From NCBI GenBank assembly GCA_016210665.1, contig JACQTT010000002.1:1-33965 (forward strand): a stretch of DNA of 33,965 nucleotides, in the 5' to 3' direction. The notes beneath the pieces were generated by a model. The model was not told the DNA's origin. It saw only the letters and a program-made list of their open reading frames with translations, and did not search any database. A program made the translations under genes and the position numbers. The DNA comes from Chloroflexota bacterium. GTDB lineage: Bacteria; Chloroflexota; Dehalococcoidia; Lucifugimonadales; JACQTT01. Within the stretch, counting starts at the first letter, position 1; each line of letters opens with the position of its first letter. Below, in pieces: positions 15,420-25,158 of this stretch.

Positions 15420-16580
15420 CTATCCTATCGAGGTCTTGATTGCCTTGGCGGCTTCACCCAGGTCGTTAACCAGAGTAACCTTTAGAGCTGAGCTAGACAA
15501 TATCTCTCGACCCTCCTTCACATTGGTCCCCGACATGCGAACCACAATGGGAACCTTGACTCCTCCCATCTCCTGGGCCGCCGTAACTATGCCTCGTGCG
15601 GCCACGTCGCAGCGCAGGATGCCGCCGAATATGTTGATGAGGATTCGCTTCACCTTGGGGTCTGAAAGGATGATCTTGAAGGCCTGGCTTATCTTCTGCT
15701 CGTCGGCGCCACCCCCCACATCCAGGAAGTTAGCGGGTTCGGCGCCGGCCTTTTTCGTTGTGTCCATGGTTGCCATGGCCAGGCCAGCACCGTTGACCAT
15801 GCAACCTACGTCGCCGTCCAGTTTGATATATTGAATATCGTATTTGGCAGCCTCTACCTCCAAGGGGTCTTCCTGGCTCGTGTCCTGCAATTCTCGCAGC
15901 TCCCCATGGCGAAAGAGGGCATCGTCGTCAAAGTTGAGCTTGGCATCCAACGCCAAAAGCCGGCCGTCCTTGGTTACCACCAGGGGATTTATCTCCGCCA
16001 GGGAGCAGTCTTTGGCAACAAATAGCTGATAGAGGTTGGAGACGAGGTCTGTGATGGGGCGCACCAGCTCAGGCTTGAGGCCCATGCCATAGGTCAGTTT
16101 ACGCCCCTGAAAGGGCTGAACGCCTAGAACAGGGTCCACCTGTACCTGGAGGATTTTTCCCGGAGACCTGGCAGCTACCTGTTCGATCTCCATCCCCCCG
16201 GCCTCGCTAGCCACAATGACAGGGCCCAGGGACTGGCTGTCTATGAGGATTGCCAGGTATAACTCCTTTTCGATGTCCATGGCCTCCTCCACCAGCACCT
16301 GGCGCACCGACACGCCCTGAGGCCCTGTTTGGAAGGTCACCAGGTTCTTACCCAGGAGAGAGGCGGTGAACTGCTTCGCCTCTTCAGCAGAAGAAACCAC
16401 CCTAACACCGCCGGCTTTTCCCCGTCCGCCTGCATGAACCTGAGCCTTCACTACGACTCCTCCGCCCAATCTCTGGGCAATCTCCCTGGCTTCTTGAGGC
16501 GTAGAGGCCGCGTCGCCTTTAGGTACTGGAATTTTGAATTCGGACAGGATTTTCTTAGCCTGATACTCATGAATTTTCAC
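15420..16580 (-). CDS. sucC: Succinate-CoA ligase beta subunit
   Basis: The 386-residue subunit starts MKIHEYQAKKILSEF and has the ATP-grasp segment QVHAGGRGKAGGVRVV, the acidic residues in EINPLVVTKDGR and the ligase signature MVNGAGLAMATMD with DVGGGAD. The GTG at 16580 has AAGGAG seven bases upstream. The gene begins only 14 bases after arsC and so probably shares a transcript with arsC and the aquaporin, an unusual linkage. Confidence 0.95.
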   Translation of the reverse strand: MKIHEYQAKKILSEFKIPVPKGDAASTPQEAREIAQRLGGGVVVKAQVHAGGRGKAGGVRVVSSAEEAKQFTASLLGKNLVTFQTGPQGVSVRQVLVEEAMDIEKELYLAILIDSQSLGPVIVASEAGGMEIEQVAARSPGKILQVQVDPVLGVQPFQGRKLTYGMGLKPELVRPITDLVSNLYQLFVAKDCSLAEINPLVVTKDGRLLALDAKLNFDDDALFRHGELRELQDTSQEDPLEVEAAKYDIQYIKLDGDVGCMVNGAGLAMATMDTTKKAGAEPANFLDVGGGADEQKISQAFKIILSDPKVKRILINIFGGILRCDVAARGIVTAAQEMGGVKVPIVVRMSGTNVKEGREILSSSALKVTLVNDLGEAAKAIKTSIG

Positions 16581-16594
16581 AGAAGGTCTCCTTG

Positions 16595-17050
16595 TTATGT
16601 AGAGTTCGGTTTACTAAATTCGTGTACTAATTGCCTACCTTGGGGTTCCATTGACTTCACGAGCACCTCCACCCGTTGCCGGATCGTGTCCCTGATGGCT
16701 CCCACTTCCTCCAGGCTTTTTCCCTTGGGGTCTGGGAGTCCCCAATCTTCCACACCCTTCAGGAAGACGGCGGGGCACGCCTCGGCATCTACGGTGCAGC
16801 CCATGGTTATCACCCGCCTGGCATCGTAAACCATGTCGTTTGTCAGGCGCTTGGGACTCTCGTGGGAGAGGTCGATCCCCATCTCTTTCATAGCCTCTAG
16901 TACATTCGGATGAATGTGCTCGCCAGGCTCGGTCCCCGCAGATTCGGCTCTGAAGGGTAGTCCTTGCTCTTTTGAGAGCTTGTTGAATATGGCTTTGGCC
17001 ATCTGGCTCCTGCCAGCGTTGTGCACGCAGACAAAAATTACATCGCTCAC
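16595..17050 (-). CDS. arsC: Arsenate reductase, LMW-PTPase/thioredoxin type
   Basis: The 151-residue protein has the P-loop FVCVHNAGRSQMA with the nucleophile Cys at about residue 8. It has two further Cys in GCTVDAEACPAV, seven apart, and the loop DWGLPDPKGKS. This three-Cys pattern matches thioredoxin-coupled ArsC of the plasmid pI258 type, which reduces arsenate to arsenite. GTG 17050 is the start. It follows the aquaporin gene after 23 bases; the arsenite product can leave through an aquaglyceroporin, as known for AqpS with ArsC in Sinorhizobium. Confidence 0.9.
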   Translation of the reverse strand: MSDVIFVCVHNAGRSQMAKAIFNKLSKEQGLPFRAESAGTEPGEHIHPNVLEAMKEMGIDLSHESPKRLTNDMVYDARRVITMGCTVDAEACPAVFLKGVEDWGLPDPKGKSLEEVGAIRDTIRQRVEVLVKSMEPQGRQLVHEFSKPNST

Positions 17051-17073
17051 TTTTCTTCCCCGAAATCCTTGCC

Positions 17074-17952
17074 TTAGTCTTCGACGCTGGAACCCTCTGT
17101 CCCATTATTAAGGACAGTTTTCAAACCTGGACGCAAAACAAACTCGTAGATTGCCGCACCTAATGGTCCTCCTACTAAAGGACCGATTATGTATGCCCAG
17201 AACCCTGTTCGAGGTCCGGGTATCGCTACAGAGTCCCAGCCAGCGAAGAACGCCACCAGGCGTGGGCCAAAGTCACGAGCAGGATTCCAACCTGCTTGGG
17301 TCATGGGAGCAAATAGGCTAATTAGTACAGCAATAGTCAAACCAATGAAGACGGGAGCCAGATATTTGGCAGAGAGGCTCGAGTTCCGCCGATCTAGAAG
17401 TGCGAAGATTGTGAACACTAGGATTGCCGTTCCAAACCCCTCAACAATTGCAGCGCCTACGGGTGAGATCAGGGCGTGAGACTCTGGACCTGTCCCAAAT
17501 AGGGCGGGGTTTGGGAAGTATTCGCCAAACGACATGCCGGACAGCTCGCTGCCAGGCTCACCCCGTACAAGGTTATGTTGTAACTCGAATCTGGTGATAA
17601 AAGGACCGAACAAACCCAGTACAGCAAGCCCAGCAAGTGCTGCGCCCGTCAATTGCCCTGCCCAATATGGGAAAACCCTAGTCCACGGGAACTCGCGGTT
17701 TCGAAAAATCGCGAATGCCAAACTAACGGCCGGGTTCAAATGTCCCCCTGAAACACCGGCTGTGATGTAGATGGCAAGGGTAACTCCCAGCCCCCATACA
17801 ATAGCAATTTGCCAAAGTCCCACCTGAGCTCCAGTGAAGACCGCTGCGGCTACTACTCCTGTGCCAAAGAGGACAAGCAGAAACGTCCCTAGAACCTCAG
17901 CGACACACGCCTGCAATAAGCCCGGAGAGTGGTGCACCCTCTTTTCTTTCAT
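17074..17952 (-). CDS. MIP/aquaglyceroporin family channel
   Basis: The 292-residue channel has six hydrophobic segments and the two half-helix motifs SGGHLNPAVSLAFAIF and AGWNPARDFGPR. The second Asn-Pro-Ala-Arg context with a following Asp suggests a glycerol or solute facilitator type rather than a strict water channel. ATG 17952 leaves a normal short N-terminus; a start at 18051 would add 33 residues and cannot be excluded. Linkage to arsC suggests arsenite permeation. Confidence 0.85.
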   Translation of the reverse strand: MKEKRVHHSPGLLQACVAEVLGTFLLVLFGTGVVAAAVFTGAQVGLWQIAIVWGLGVTLAIYITAGVSGGHLNPAVSLAFAIFRNREFPWTRVFPYWAGQLTGAALAGLAVLGLFGPFITRFELQHNLVRGEPGSELSGMSFGEYFPNPALFGTGPESHALISPVGAAIVEGFGTAILVFTIFALLDRRNSSLSAKYLAPVFIGLTIAVLISLFAPMTQAGWNPARDFGPRLVAFFAGWDSVAIPGPRTGFWAYIIGPLVGGPLGAAIYEFVLRPGLKTVLNNGTEGSSVED

Positions 17953-18118
17953 GAGATGTAGATTAGCAAGCAAACAGCAAATTGTCCATGATGACTGGGA
18001 TGAGAATGTCCCCTCAAACATACCCTCGGTCCGACGAGGGGGACGTAGCATAACAACTACCTTGAACTAAGCGCCCTTGTGTGCGCTGATTTATGGAACC
18101 AGGTACTAGTATCAGTGT

Positions 18119-19405
18119 TTACCTGCTTCGATAAATCTCTGTGTTTGGCTTGTAGGCAGCCCAGGCAAACCAGAACGGATTAAGGTGAGAAATAGGAGAT
18201 AAGCTCTTTCCTATCATGGGCCCATATTCCGCTTGCCCCAGCAGATTCCATCTACTCCACGTCTCCTGGTCCACGATATGATCCCCATCTCTTTTGAAGG
18301 TCAGCTTTCTTCCATCCAGATTGGAGTCGAATACACCTGCGGCACCAACATCTCGACCCGAAGCAATGCTACTTGTATCCAAGGCTGAGGCCGTGCCCTT
18401 CCTGTAGAATACCACCAGCTCCTTATCTCCTACGCTGACGTGAACAACCGGGTTTTTACCCAGCTCTGAAAAGGGAATCGCCAGGGAGTCCTCTCCAATT
18501 TCCACGGCTACAACCCGCTCCATGGCGGGTAGCCTCCTGTCATCGGGGCCGCTGTAGAGGAAGGGCTGAGAGGTGTCATACAAAGTGTAGGGGTTTTCTC
18601 CATAGGGCCTGTCGTAGCCTGTGTTTCTGGAAAGAACCCTTCCATTGGGGTAGGTGCTCTTGAACTCGTTCCAGGAGACTAGACTCTGAGCTAGTCTCTC
18701 CATCTTCTTACCTGTCAGGTCTCCCACAATGGCTTCTCCGGTGAACTCTTGCCACCAGGACTGGGTCTTGCGGTCATACATTACAAGGTTGCTGAAGCGT
18801 AGTACGCCAGAAACACCAAACTCCAGCACCTCTTTGTCAACCGTGCGCCTATACACGAAGGCGCTGTTGCACAAGGGTCAGTAAGTGATCAGGACAGGCT
18901 CTCTAGCTACTACATCGTTGACAAGCTCGTGCCACATAAGAATCTGAAGGGGGTATGCCCTTGCCTCGTCTTTTATATTTACCACCTGGACGGGCTCCCG
19001 GTCGCTGAGCCATTTGTTAGCCTCTTGGACAGACTCGAATTTGGGGTTGACTATGGAAGGGATAGCGTCCTTGGGAATAGCGTTGGGGAACTCACTATAG
19101 GGTACGCTACGGATATTAAAGTTGGTTTTCCAGCCTTGGGGAGAGAAACCCGCTTCCCTTAGCTCCTTCTTCAACTGCTCGTCACTTATCTGGCCAATCT
19201 CATTCCTGGAGATAGCTTTTGAAGTAGGGGTGGGTGGTGGCATCGGCTGGACAACTGGCTCGGGAGCTGCTGGCGTAGGCGTGATTCCACGGTTAGTTCT
19301 GGTAACAGGGCCACACGAGGCGATTAAAACCAACACAAAGAGGAAAAGGAGAGTGGCTAGAAAAACCCTTTTGGTATTCACGTTGTGCCTGACCCCACTA
19401 TCCAC
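18119..19405 (-). CDS. DUF3179 lipoprotein, probable selenoprotein (in-frame TGA 18878-18880)
   Basis: Two frames separated by a single TGA together give a full DUF3179 protein of 428 residues. Residues 1-30 carry a lipoprotein signal with lipobox LIASC. The family motif around the TGA reads EPVLITY-U-PLCNSAFVYRR, where other members have TYCPLCNSA, so Sec176 replaces the first Cys of CxxC and Cys179 is kept. The rest (GVLRFSNLVMYDRKTQSWWQ, GEAIVGDLTGKK) matches DUF3179. A 6-bp hairpin begins 13 bases after the TGA. The TlpA-like gene ends 31 bases upstream, so a membrane-anchored thioredoxin could reduce the selenenyl-sulfide. A pseudogene is the alternative, but the TGA lies exactly at the redox Cys and the reading frame is otherwise intact. 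Confidence 0.82.
18845..18864 (-). promoter_or_regulatory. Candidate bacterial SECIS hairpin in the DUF3179 gene
   Basis: On the minus strand GCGCCT and AGGCGC pair across an 8-base loop (TCGTGTAT), with 13 bases between the TGA and the stem. This spacing matches bacterial SECIS elements and is nearly the same in the other two candidate selenoprotein genes. Confidence 0.55.
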
Positions 19406-19436
19406 CCTATTACGCCAATTGTGAAATATCCGGATC

Positions 19437-20090
19437 CTATAAGCCAGATGCCTTGAGCAGCTCTTCGACGAAGGCAGCCATGCGGTCCCTTGGGAGCAAG
19501 CCGGCCCATTTTCTGTGTATGCCGCCTTGGGACGTGATGAATACAGTGGTTGGCATCCCCAGGATTTCGTAGCGCGCCGGGACGCTCTGGTCGGAGGTAG
19601 TGCCCGCCGGGTATGTGATGCTCAAGTCCTCCAGAAGCATGCGTCCATCCTCCCTAGAACCGAGGCCAACGAAAGGGCCAATGTCCACACCCAAAAGGAG
19701 GAACCTGTCATCATATTGCTCATAGACCCTCTGAAAGTCAGGCATCTCAGCTCGGCAGGGCGGACAGAGGCCAGCATAGAAGTTCAATACTAAAGGCTTA
19801 CCTCTGAGCTCTGAGAGCCTGAATTTCTCCTTCCGCAAGACTTTTTCACCCTGATATAGAGTGACCTCGAAATCAGGTGCCGACATTAGGGCCGTACTTG
19901 AAGGGGCTGTAGAGTTTGGGGCAGGGCTAGTGGTGTTACGCTGAAGGCGAGAAGGGTCAACTGGTGTTCCGCATGCGACTGCCAATAGAAGCGAAAGCGC
20001 TAGAATCCAGAGCGAGCAAACTCTGATGAATATCCCTCGCCCTAAACCCTTGAGTAATGTGTGCTTTGCCAAGGTGGTTGCATCGCCCAT
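19437..20090 (-). CDS. TlpA/ResA-like thioredoxin lipoprotein
   Basis: The 217-residue protein has a signal helix with lipobox LLAVAC (about residue 40), a Ser/Thr/Pro linker and a thioredoxin domain. The active site is NFYAGLCPPCRAEMP, with a cis-Pro in GMPTTVFIT. It is likely anchored outside the membrane and reduces or oxidises partner thiols. ATG 20090 follows AGAGGAGA. It is the first gene of the minus run and ends 31 bases before the DUF3179 gene, its likely partner. Confidence 0.9.
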   Translation of the reverse strand: MGDATTLAKHTLLKGLGRGIFIRVCSLWILALSLLLAVACGTPVDPSRLQRNTTSPAPNSTAPSSTALMSAPDFEVTLYQGEKVLRKEKFRLSELRGKPLVLNFYAGLCPPCRAEMPDFQRVYEQYDDRFLLLGVDIGPFVGLGSREDGRMLLEDLSITYPAGTTSDQSVPARYEILGMPTTVFITSQGGIHRKWAGLLPRDRMAAFVEELLKASGL

Positions 20091-20307
20091 AGATCTCCTC
20101 TATTCACCCAGCTATGCCTTACGAGTAATTCTGAAGTATTTGATGCTCAAAGAAAATAAATGATTTGATAGAGCACCGCAGCTATCAAGAATAGAATAAC
20201 CGGGCATTCCCTGATGTTCCTTACATTTTGCCTGGCGCAGAGTGTCGTCAGGTAAACTCTGGCCGACAGCCCATTCACAACGGCGATGCCAAAGAGAAAA
20301 TGATCTC

Positions 20308-21051
20308 CTAACGGAGCGCGTTTGTAAGAGCAGGGTCCCACAACGAATCTCGGCCATAGTAAATGGGACGACCTACGTGGAAACCCTCTATTGGAAAGAA
20401 GTCACCTGCCCTTAATGCCTCTAGAAGATCCCGCTCGTTGCGGATGCTACCCTTGAAAACAGTTACTCCTTTACCCAGACCGTTGGTAGAGTGGGCATCG
20501 CTTCCTCCGGTTCCCCATCGCCCCAGTACTGCGGCTACCTCCTGGGCAAAGCGATTTTCTACCTCAATGTTCCCTCCGTTTACCACTTCAATATCATCTA
20601 CCAGCTCAAAAACAGGATGGAGGGCTGCCTCTTCAGGAGTGTCGGGAACCTTGGCCGGATCTTCAAACAGCTTATTCTGGGTGTAGATGCCGTGAACGTC
20701 AAAGAGGAATCGAAAGGGGTGTGCTAGGATCATGAACCCTCCCACCCTCTCTACCTCCCTCTTCAGTTCACGAACCTGGTTAACGTCTCCATGGAACCCC
20801 GTCACATGTCTATCTAGACCCATGGTAATGATGTGCCCTAACGGCGTGTACACCTCTAGCGCTCGTATCAGGATGACGCTCTGGTTACGTGCGAACTCCT
20901 CAAAGTCATGCCGGGGCCAGCCGTTGTGCTCCGTTACCATGGCTCCCGTGAGACCTATGCGGTGGGCTTCCGTTACGAGCTCCTGCGCGTTAAGACCGCT
21001 ATCAGGGCTTCCCCGGTTAGTATGGACATGGAGGTCGAAGAAAGAGGTCAA
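20308..21051 (-). CDS. PHP-domain metal-dependent hydrolase
   Basis: The 247-residue protein has the PHP motifs in order: FFDLHVHTNRGSPDSG, VTEHNGWP, ILAHPFRF and GGSDAHSTNG. These supply metal ligands for phosphoesterase or nuclease chemistry. Similar proteins act on phosphate monoesters or nucleotides; the substrate is unknown. It diverges from the dnaJ gene and is separated from the tlpA gene by about 200 bases. Confidence 0.85.
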   Translation of the reverse strand: MTSFFDLHVHTNRGSPDSGLNAQELVTEAHRIGLTGAMVTEHNGWPRHDFEEFARNQSVILIRALEVYTPLGHIITMGLDRHVTGFHGDVNQVRELKREVERVGGFMILAHPFRFLFDVHGIYTQNKLFEDPAKVPDTPEEAALHPVFELVDDIEVVNGGNIEVENRFAQEVAAVLGRWGTGGSDAHSTNGLGKGVTVFKGSIRNERDLLEALRAGDFFPIEGFHVGRPIYYGRDSLWDPALTNALR

Positions 21052-21427
21052 GAGGGCGTGTATATCTCCTTGTTAACTTTGCAATCTTATAATAAAGTCA
21101 CCGCCCCGTATATATATAGAAATTTCTCATCCCCGTCAAGGCGATGTCCTCGTCCAGTAGATCAATCGCCATTTACCTCCTTATCTAAAACGTTTCAGAA
21201 AATCCTTTAGCTAGGCCCGCCTAAAGGGCGGGGCACGAAACTCATTTCCGAACAGCTTCTGGTCTTTGCCCGGCCCCGTAAGATGCTCTGGATAGAATTC
21301 TTATTTCTTCGTGACTACCTTAGTAACCTTAACACATCATTATCAAGGTTAATTGTATTTTAATATTAAGGCTTATTGACAAGACACTCTCAGGAATATA
21401 TGCTAGACATATTACAAGGTAGGGGTT
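21052..21427. other. Divergent regulatory region between PHP and dnaJ-hspR-clpC
   Basis: No gene is supported. An inverted repeat TAACCTT (21324-21330) and AAGGTTA (21345-21351) lies 14 bases apart, followed by the dnaJ promoter at 21376-21404. The sequence is AT-rich from 21330 on. The repeat could be the operator for HspR, although it is not a match to the known HAIR sequence. Confidence 0.45.
21376..21404 (+). promoter_or_regulatory. Promoter of the dnaJ-hspR-clpC operon
   Basis: TTGACA (21376-21381), a 17-base spacer and TATGCT (21399-21404) lie 23 bases before the ATG at 21428. Confidence 0.6.
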
Positions 21428-22324
21428 ATGGCTAGAGACTACTACGAGATACTTGGCATACCCAAGAGCGCCTCGGAAAAGGAGCTACGACAGGCCTACC
21501 GCCGCCTGGCTCGGAAGTTTCACCCGGATGTGAATCCCGGGAACAAGACGGCTGAGGCAAGGTTTAAGGAGATTAACGAGGCCTACGAGGTCCTCTCCAA
21601 CGCCGAGACGCGGCGAAAATATGACCGCTTTGGCCATAACTGGAAGCAAGCTGACAGGTTCGCTCAAACAGGATCTCGGGTGGGAACGCAAGAGCCCGTC
21701 GAATGGACTTACCGTTCTGGCTCGGATCTGAGAGATGAGCTGAATAACGTTGGCCTTGGAGACATCTTTGATCGCTATTTCGGCGGGAGAGGTTCCAGAA
21801 AACGCAGACGGCCTAGCATAGAGCAGCCGGTAGAGGTTACCCTGGAGGAGGCCTTTGCCGGAACCACGAGAATTATCGAGATCACTAGCCCGGAGGGTAA
21901 CACACCAAAGCTCCACCGCCTGGAGGTAAAGATCCCTCCTGGGGTGGATAGCGGATCACGAGTTAGAGTAGCTGGCCCATCAGGAGAAGAGATAATCCTC
22001 CAGGTCTCAGTCATGCCCCACAGTCGTTTTGAGAGGAAGGGCAACGATCTTAATATTGAGGTCTCTGTACCCCTCTACGAAGCTATTCTTGGAGGGGAAA
22101 TAGAGGTCCCCACGCTTAAGGGTAAAGTGTTGCTAAAAATCCCTCCCGAAACGGATAACAAGCGTAGCTTCAGGTTAGCTGGTCAGGGTATGCCCCGGTT
22201 AGGTTTCCCAAACAAACGGGGAGACCTGCTGGTCAGGGCGCAGATTGTCTTACCATCGGGTCTTTCTCAGCGAGAAAAGGAGATGTTTCAGGAGCTAAAA
22301 GCCCTCCGCTCTCAAGGAAGGTAG
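21428..22324 (+). CDS. DnaJ/CbpA-type co-chaperone
   Basis: The 298-residue protein has a J domain (RDYYEILGIPKSASEKELRQ with HPD in KFHPDVNPGN). A central region lacks the zinc-finger CxxCxGxG repeats, and the C-terminal substrate domains follow (QPVEVTLEEAFAGT, VKIPPGVDSGSRVRVAG). It is a class II J protein that activates DnaK. GGTAGGGG precedes ATG 21428. It leads a run with hspR (after 4 bases) and clpC, all stress genes. Confidence 0.9.
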   Translation: MARDYYEILGIPKSASEKELRQAYRRLARKFHPDVNPGNKTAEARFKEINEAYEVLSNAETRRKYDRFGHNWKQADRFAQTGSRVGTQEPVEWTYRSGSDLRDELNNVGLGDIFDRYFGGRGSRKRRRPSIEQPVEVTLEEAFAGTTRIIEITSPEGNTPKLHRLEVKIPPGVDSGSRVRVAGPSGEEIILQVSVMPHSRFERKGNDLNIEVSVPLYEAILGGEIEVPTLKGKVLLKIPPETDNKRSFRLAGQGMPRLGFPNKRGDLLVRAQIVLPSGLSQREKEMFQELKALRSQGR

Positions 22325-22328
22325 TGAA

Positions 22329-22667
22329 GTGATTGTGGACGACTATAACGAACCCTGCTTTATCATCAGCGTGACCGCCCGCATGGTAGGTGTCCATGCC
22401 CAGACTCTACGTTACTACGAGAGGCTGGGCCTTATAGAGCCTTCCCGCTCAGGCGGCAACATTCGCCTCTATTCTCCACGGCAAGTCGAGATGCTACGAA
22501 GGATCAAAGACCTTATTGACGATTTGGGAATTAACCTGGCTGGGGTAGAGGTCATCATGCGTATGATGGACCACATGGCGAAAATGGAACATGAGGTGCA
22601 ACGGCTCACATCCGAGGTGCAAACACTAAGGAGCCAGTTGGTACCGGGGTCGGCGGATAATAGTTGA
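22329..22667 (+). CDS. hspR: MerR-family heat-shock repressor HspR
   Basis: The 112-residue protein has a MerR helix-turn-helix with MVGVHAQTLRYYERLGLIEP and SRSGGNIRLYSPRQVEMLRR, followed by LGINLAGVEVIMRM and a short coiled coil. The GVHxQTLRxYErLGLIxP and NLAGVE pattern is that of HspR, which represses dnaK/clp operons through an inverted repeat with DnaK as co-repressor. The GTG at 22329 lies four bases after the dnaJ stop. Its place between dnaJ and clpC fits autoregulation of the operon. Confidence 0.88.
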   Translation: MIVDDYNEPCFIISVTARMVGVHAQTLRYYERLGLIEPSRSGGNIRLYSPRQVEMLRRIKDLIDDLGINLAGVEVIMRMMDHMAKMEHEVQRLTSEVQTLRSQLVPGSADNS

Positions 22668-22705
22668 ATCAATTACTTAATCCCTTGTAAAGGCGGGTGG
22701 AATCA

Positions 22706-25150
22706 ATGGTTCTAAGGCCAGACCAGTTTACCGAGCAGGCCCAGGAAGTATTGACTAACTCACAGGAGATGGTGAGACGCAATAAGCACAGCCAGTGGGA
22801 CGTGGAGCACGTTCTTTTGGCCTTGTTAGAAAAGGAGGAGGGCGTTCCGTCAGAGATCATGAAAGCCCTTGGAGTGCCTGTTGACACTATGATCCAGCGT
22901 CTTCGCGAGGTTATAGAGCGTACTCCCAAAACAGCGTATGAGTCGCCTCAGATCTACGTAACTCCAAGAGCAGCTCGCCTGCTTGACAACGCCAAAGCCG
23001 AGGCCGACCGCTTGAAGGACGAATTCATAGGTACAGAGCACCTCTTGGTAGCTGCCACTATGGAGCGGCAAGGTGACGCCGCCAGTATCCTCAAGGAGTT
23101 TGGCGTTGACCAGGAGAGGGTGTACCAGGCCCTTGTCGATATAAGGGGTGGCCAGAGGGTGACCGACCCAAGAGCCGAGAGCAAGTACAGGGCACTGGAG
23201 AAGTATAGCGTTGATCTTACGGCTCTATCTCGCCAGGGGAAGCTCGATCCCGTAATCGGCAGGGACCAGGTCATCAAACGGGTGATGCAGACCCTAACTC
23301 GCCGTACCAAGAACAATCCAGTCCTCATCGGAGAAGCTGGGGTGGGTAAAACAGCTATTGTCGAAGGTCTGGCTCAGGCCATTGTGTCAGGAGATGTGCC
23401 AGACACACTAAAGAGCCGCCGAGTGCTGGCTTTAGATATAGGCGCTTTGGTAGCCGGGAGCAAGTTTAGAGGCGAGTTCGAGGAGCGCCTCAAAGCTGTG
23501 ATGGACGAGATTAAAAGAGCTCAGGGAGAGATCATCCTGTTTATAGATGAGATTCACACTGTAGTGGGCGCGGGCGCCGCAGAAGGTGCTATAGACGCCA
23601 GCAACATGATGAAGCCTGCCCTGGCCCGAGGCGAGCTCCAATGCGTTGGCGCCACCACTGTGGACGAGTACCGTAAGCACATCGAGAAAGACAAGGCCTT
23701 GGAGCGCCGCCTCCAACCCATTTTAGTAGAAGAGCCCGATGTGGAGACGACTATTGAGATGCTCCGCGGCCTTAAACCCAGGTACGAAGCCCACCATAAG
23801 GTCACTATCAGCGAACCGGCTTTGGAGGCTGCGGCGCGCCTCAGTCATCGTTTTCTCACCGATCGCCATCTGCCTGATAAGGCTGTGGACCTCATTGACG
23901 AAGCCGCTAGCAAGATGCGTATAGAAGCCCAGAGCCTACCTAAAGAGCTGAAGGACAAAGAGAAACAGCTTCAGCAGCTTCAGAATGAGGAGGAGGCGGC
24001 CTCCCAACGAGGAGATTACAAGCGGGCCGCTGAGCTGAGGGCGGAGCGGTTGCGCCTGGAACAGGAATATAGTACCCAAAAGGAAGAGTGGCTCAAAGAC
24101 AAGAAGATAGATATGGTAATAGATGCCGAGGATATAGCCGGCCTTATATCTATCTGGACCGGCATACCCGTCAATCGCCTTTTGGAGGGCGAGGCTGAAA
24201 AGCTCCTCCACATGGAGGAGAGGCTACACCAGTGGGTCATAGGCCAGAACCAGGCCATCGGCGCTCTTTCTGAGGCCATTCGCCGAGCCAGGGCGGGTCT
24301 CAGTGACCCCAAGCGACCTATCGGGAGTTTCATCTTCCTCGGTCCTACAGGCGTCGGCAAGACGGAGCTAGCAAAGGCTCTGGCGAGATTTCTCTTCGAC
24401 CACGAAGAGAATATGATACGTTTAGACATGTCTGAGTACATGGAAAAACATACCGTTTCCCGCCTCATCGGTGCCCCGCCAGGATACGTAGGCTACGAGG
24501 AAAGCGGACAGCTTACAGAAGCGGTACGAAGATTCCCTTTCCGGGTCATACTCTTGGATGAGATAGAAAAGGCCCATCCCGATGTTTTTAATATCCTTCT
24601 CCAGATACTGGAGGATGGTCGCTTGACCGACGGTCACGGACGGACTGTGGACTTTCGTAACACCGTCATCATTATGACTAGCAACCTTGGCACAGGCGAG
24701 TTTGGCCGTTCCAGCGTGGGCTTCCGACGGGATGGAGGTACCCAATATGACAAAGAACGCCTTCGAAGCTCAATAGAGGAGGCGCTGAAGAAGACCTTTC
24801 GCCCTGAATTTTTGAACCGCGTTGACGAAATAGTAATCTTTGACCCCCTTACTCACGATCAGATCAAGCAAATTGTTGACCTCATGGTCAAGGATGTAGC
24901 CAAACGCCTGGAGGAGCGCAGGGTGGGCATAGAGCTCACCGAGGGCGCCCGCGATTGGTTGGCCAAAGAGGGATTTGACCCTGTCTTTGGTGCCCGACCT
25001 CTGCGAAGGGCCGTCCAGCGCTACCTAGAGAACGCCTTGTCCAAGAGGATCCTAGCTGGTGAGGTACAGGAGGGTGAGCACGTGGCGGTTGACGCTGACC
25101 AGGACGGCCTGACCTTTAGGAAAGCAATTGCAAAAGAAGCCACCCACTAG
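22706..25150 (+). CDS. clpC: Clp ATPase of ClpC architecture
   Basis: The 814-residue protein has an N-domain ([26 protein letters not shown]), AAA1 with [13 protein letters not shown] and [14 protein letters not shown], and AAA2 with [13 protein letters not shown] and [16 protein letters not shown]. The middle region between the AAA modules is only about 50 residues and carries a UVR-like stretch, [18 protein letters not shown], unlike the long ClpB coiled coil. The VGF tripeptide at about residue 671 is the ClpP-docking loop. It should therefore feed ClpP, although the N-domain resembles ClpB. ATG 22706 is preferred over GTG 22697. Confidence 0.88.
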   Translation: MVLRPDQFTEQAQEVLTNSQEMVRRNKHSQWDVEHVLLALLEKEEGVPSEIMKALGVPVDTMIQRLREVIERTPKTAYESPQIYVTPRAARLLDNAKAEADRLKDEFIGTEHLLVAATMERQGDAASILKEFGVDQERVYQALVDIRGGQRVTDPRAESKYRALEKYSVDLTALSRQGKLDPVIGRDQVIKRVMQTLTRRTKNNPVLIGEAGVGKTAIVEGLAQAIVSGDVPDTLKSRRVLALDIGALVAGSKFRGEFEERLKAVMDEIKRAQGEIILFIDEIHTVVGAGAAEGAIDASNMMKPALARGELQCVGATTVDEYRKHIEKDKALERRLQPILVEEPDVETTIEMLRGLKPRYEAHHKVTISEPALEAAARLSHRFLTDRHLPDKAVDLIDEAASKMRIEAQSLPKELKDKEKQLQQLQNEEEAASQRGDYKRAAELRAERLRLEQEYSTQKEEWLKDKKIDMVIDAEDIAGLISIWTGIPVNRLLEGEAEKLLHMEERLHQWVIGQNQAIGALSEAIRRARAGLSDPKRPIGSFIFLGPTGVGKTELAKALARFLFDHEENMIRLDMSEYMEKHTVSRLIGAPPGYVGYEESGQLTEAVRRFPFRVILLDEIEKAHPDVFNILLQILEDGRLTDGHGRTVDFRNTVIIMTSNLGTGEFGRSSVGFRRDGGTQYDKERLRSSIEEALKKTFRPEFLNRVDEIVIFDPLTHDQIKQIVDLMVKDVAKRLEERRVGIELTEGARDWLAKEGFDPVFGARPLRRAVQRYLENALSKRILAGEVQEGEHVAVDADQDGLTFRKAIAKEATH

Positions 25151-25158
25151 GAGCCTCT

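Noticed and set aside
20147-20341. A 64-residue reverse frame with a hydrophobic end
   Set aside because: It overlaps the PHP gene's 3' end, has no ribosome site and shows no family motif. The hydrophobic tail may be chance or a decayed membrane gene.
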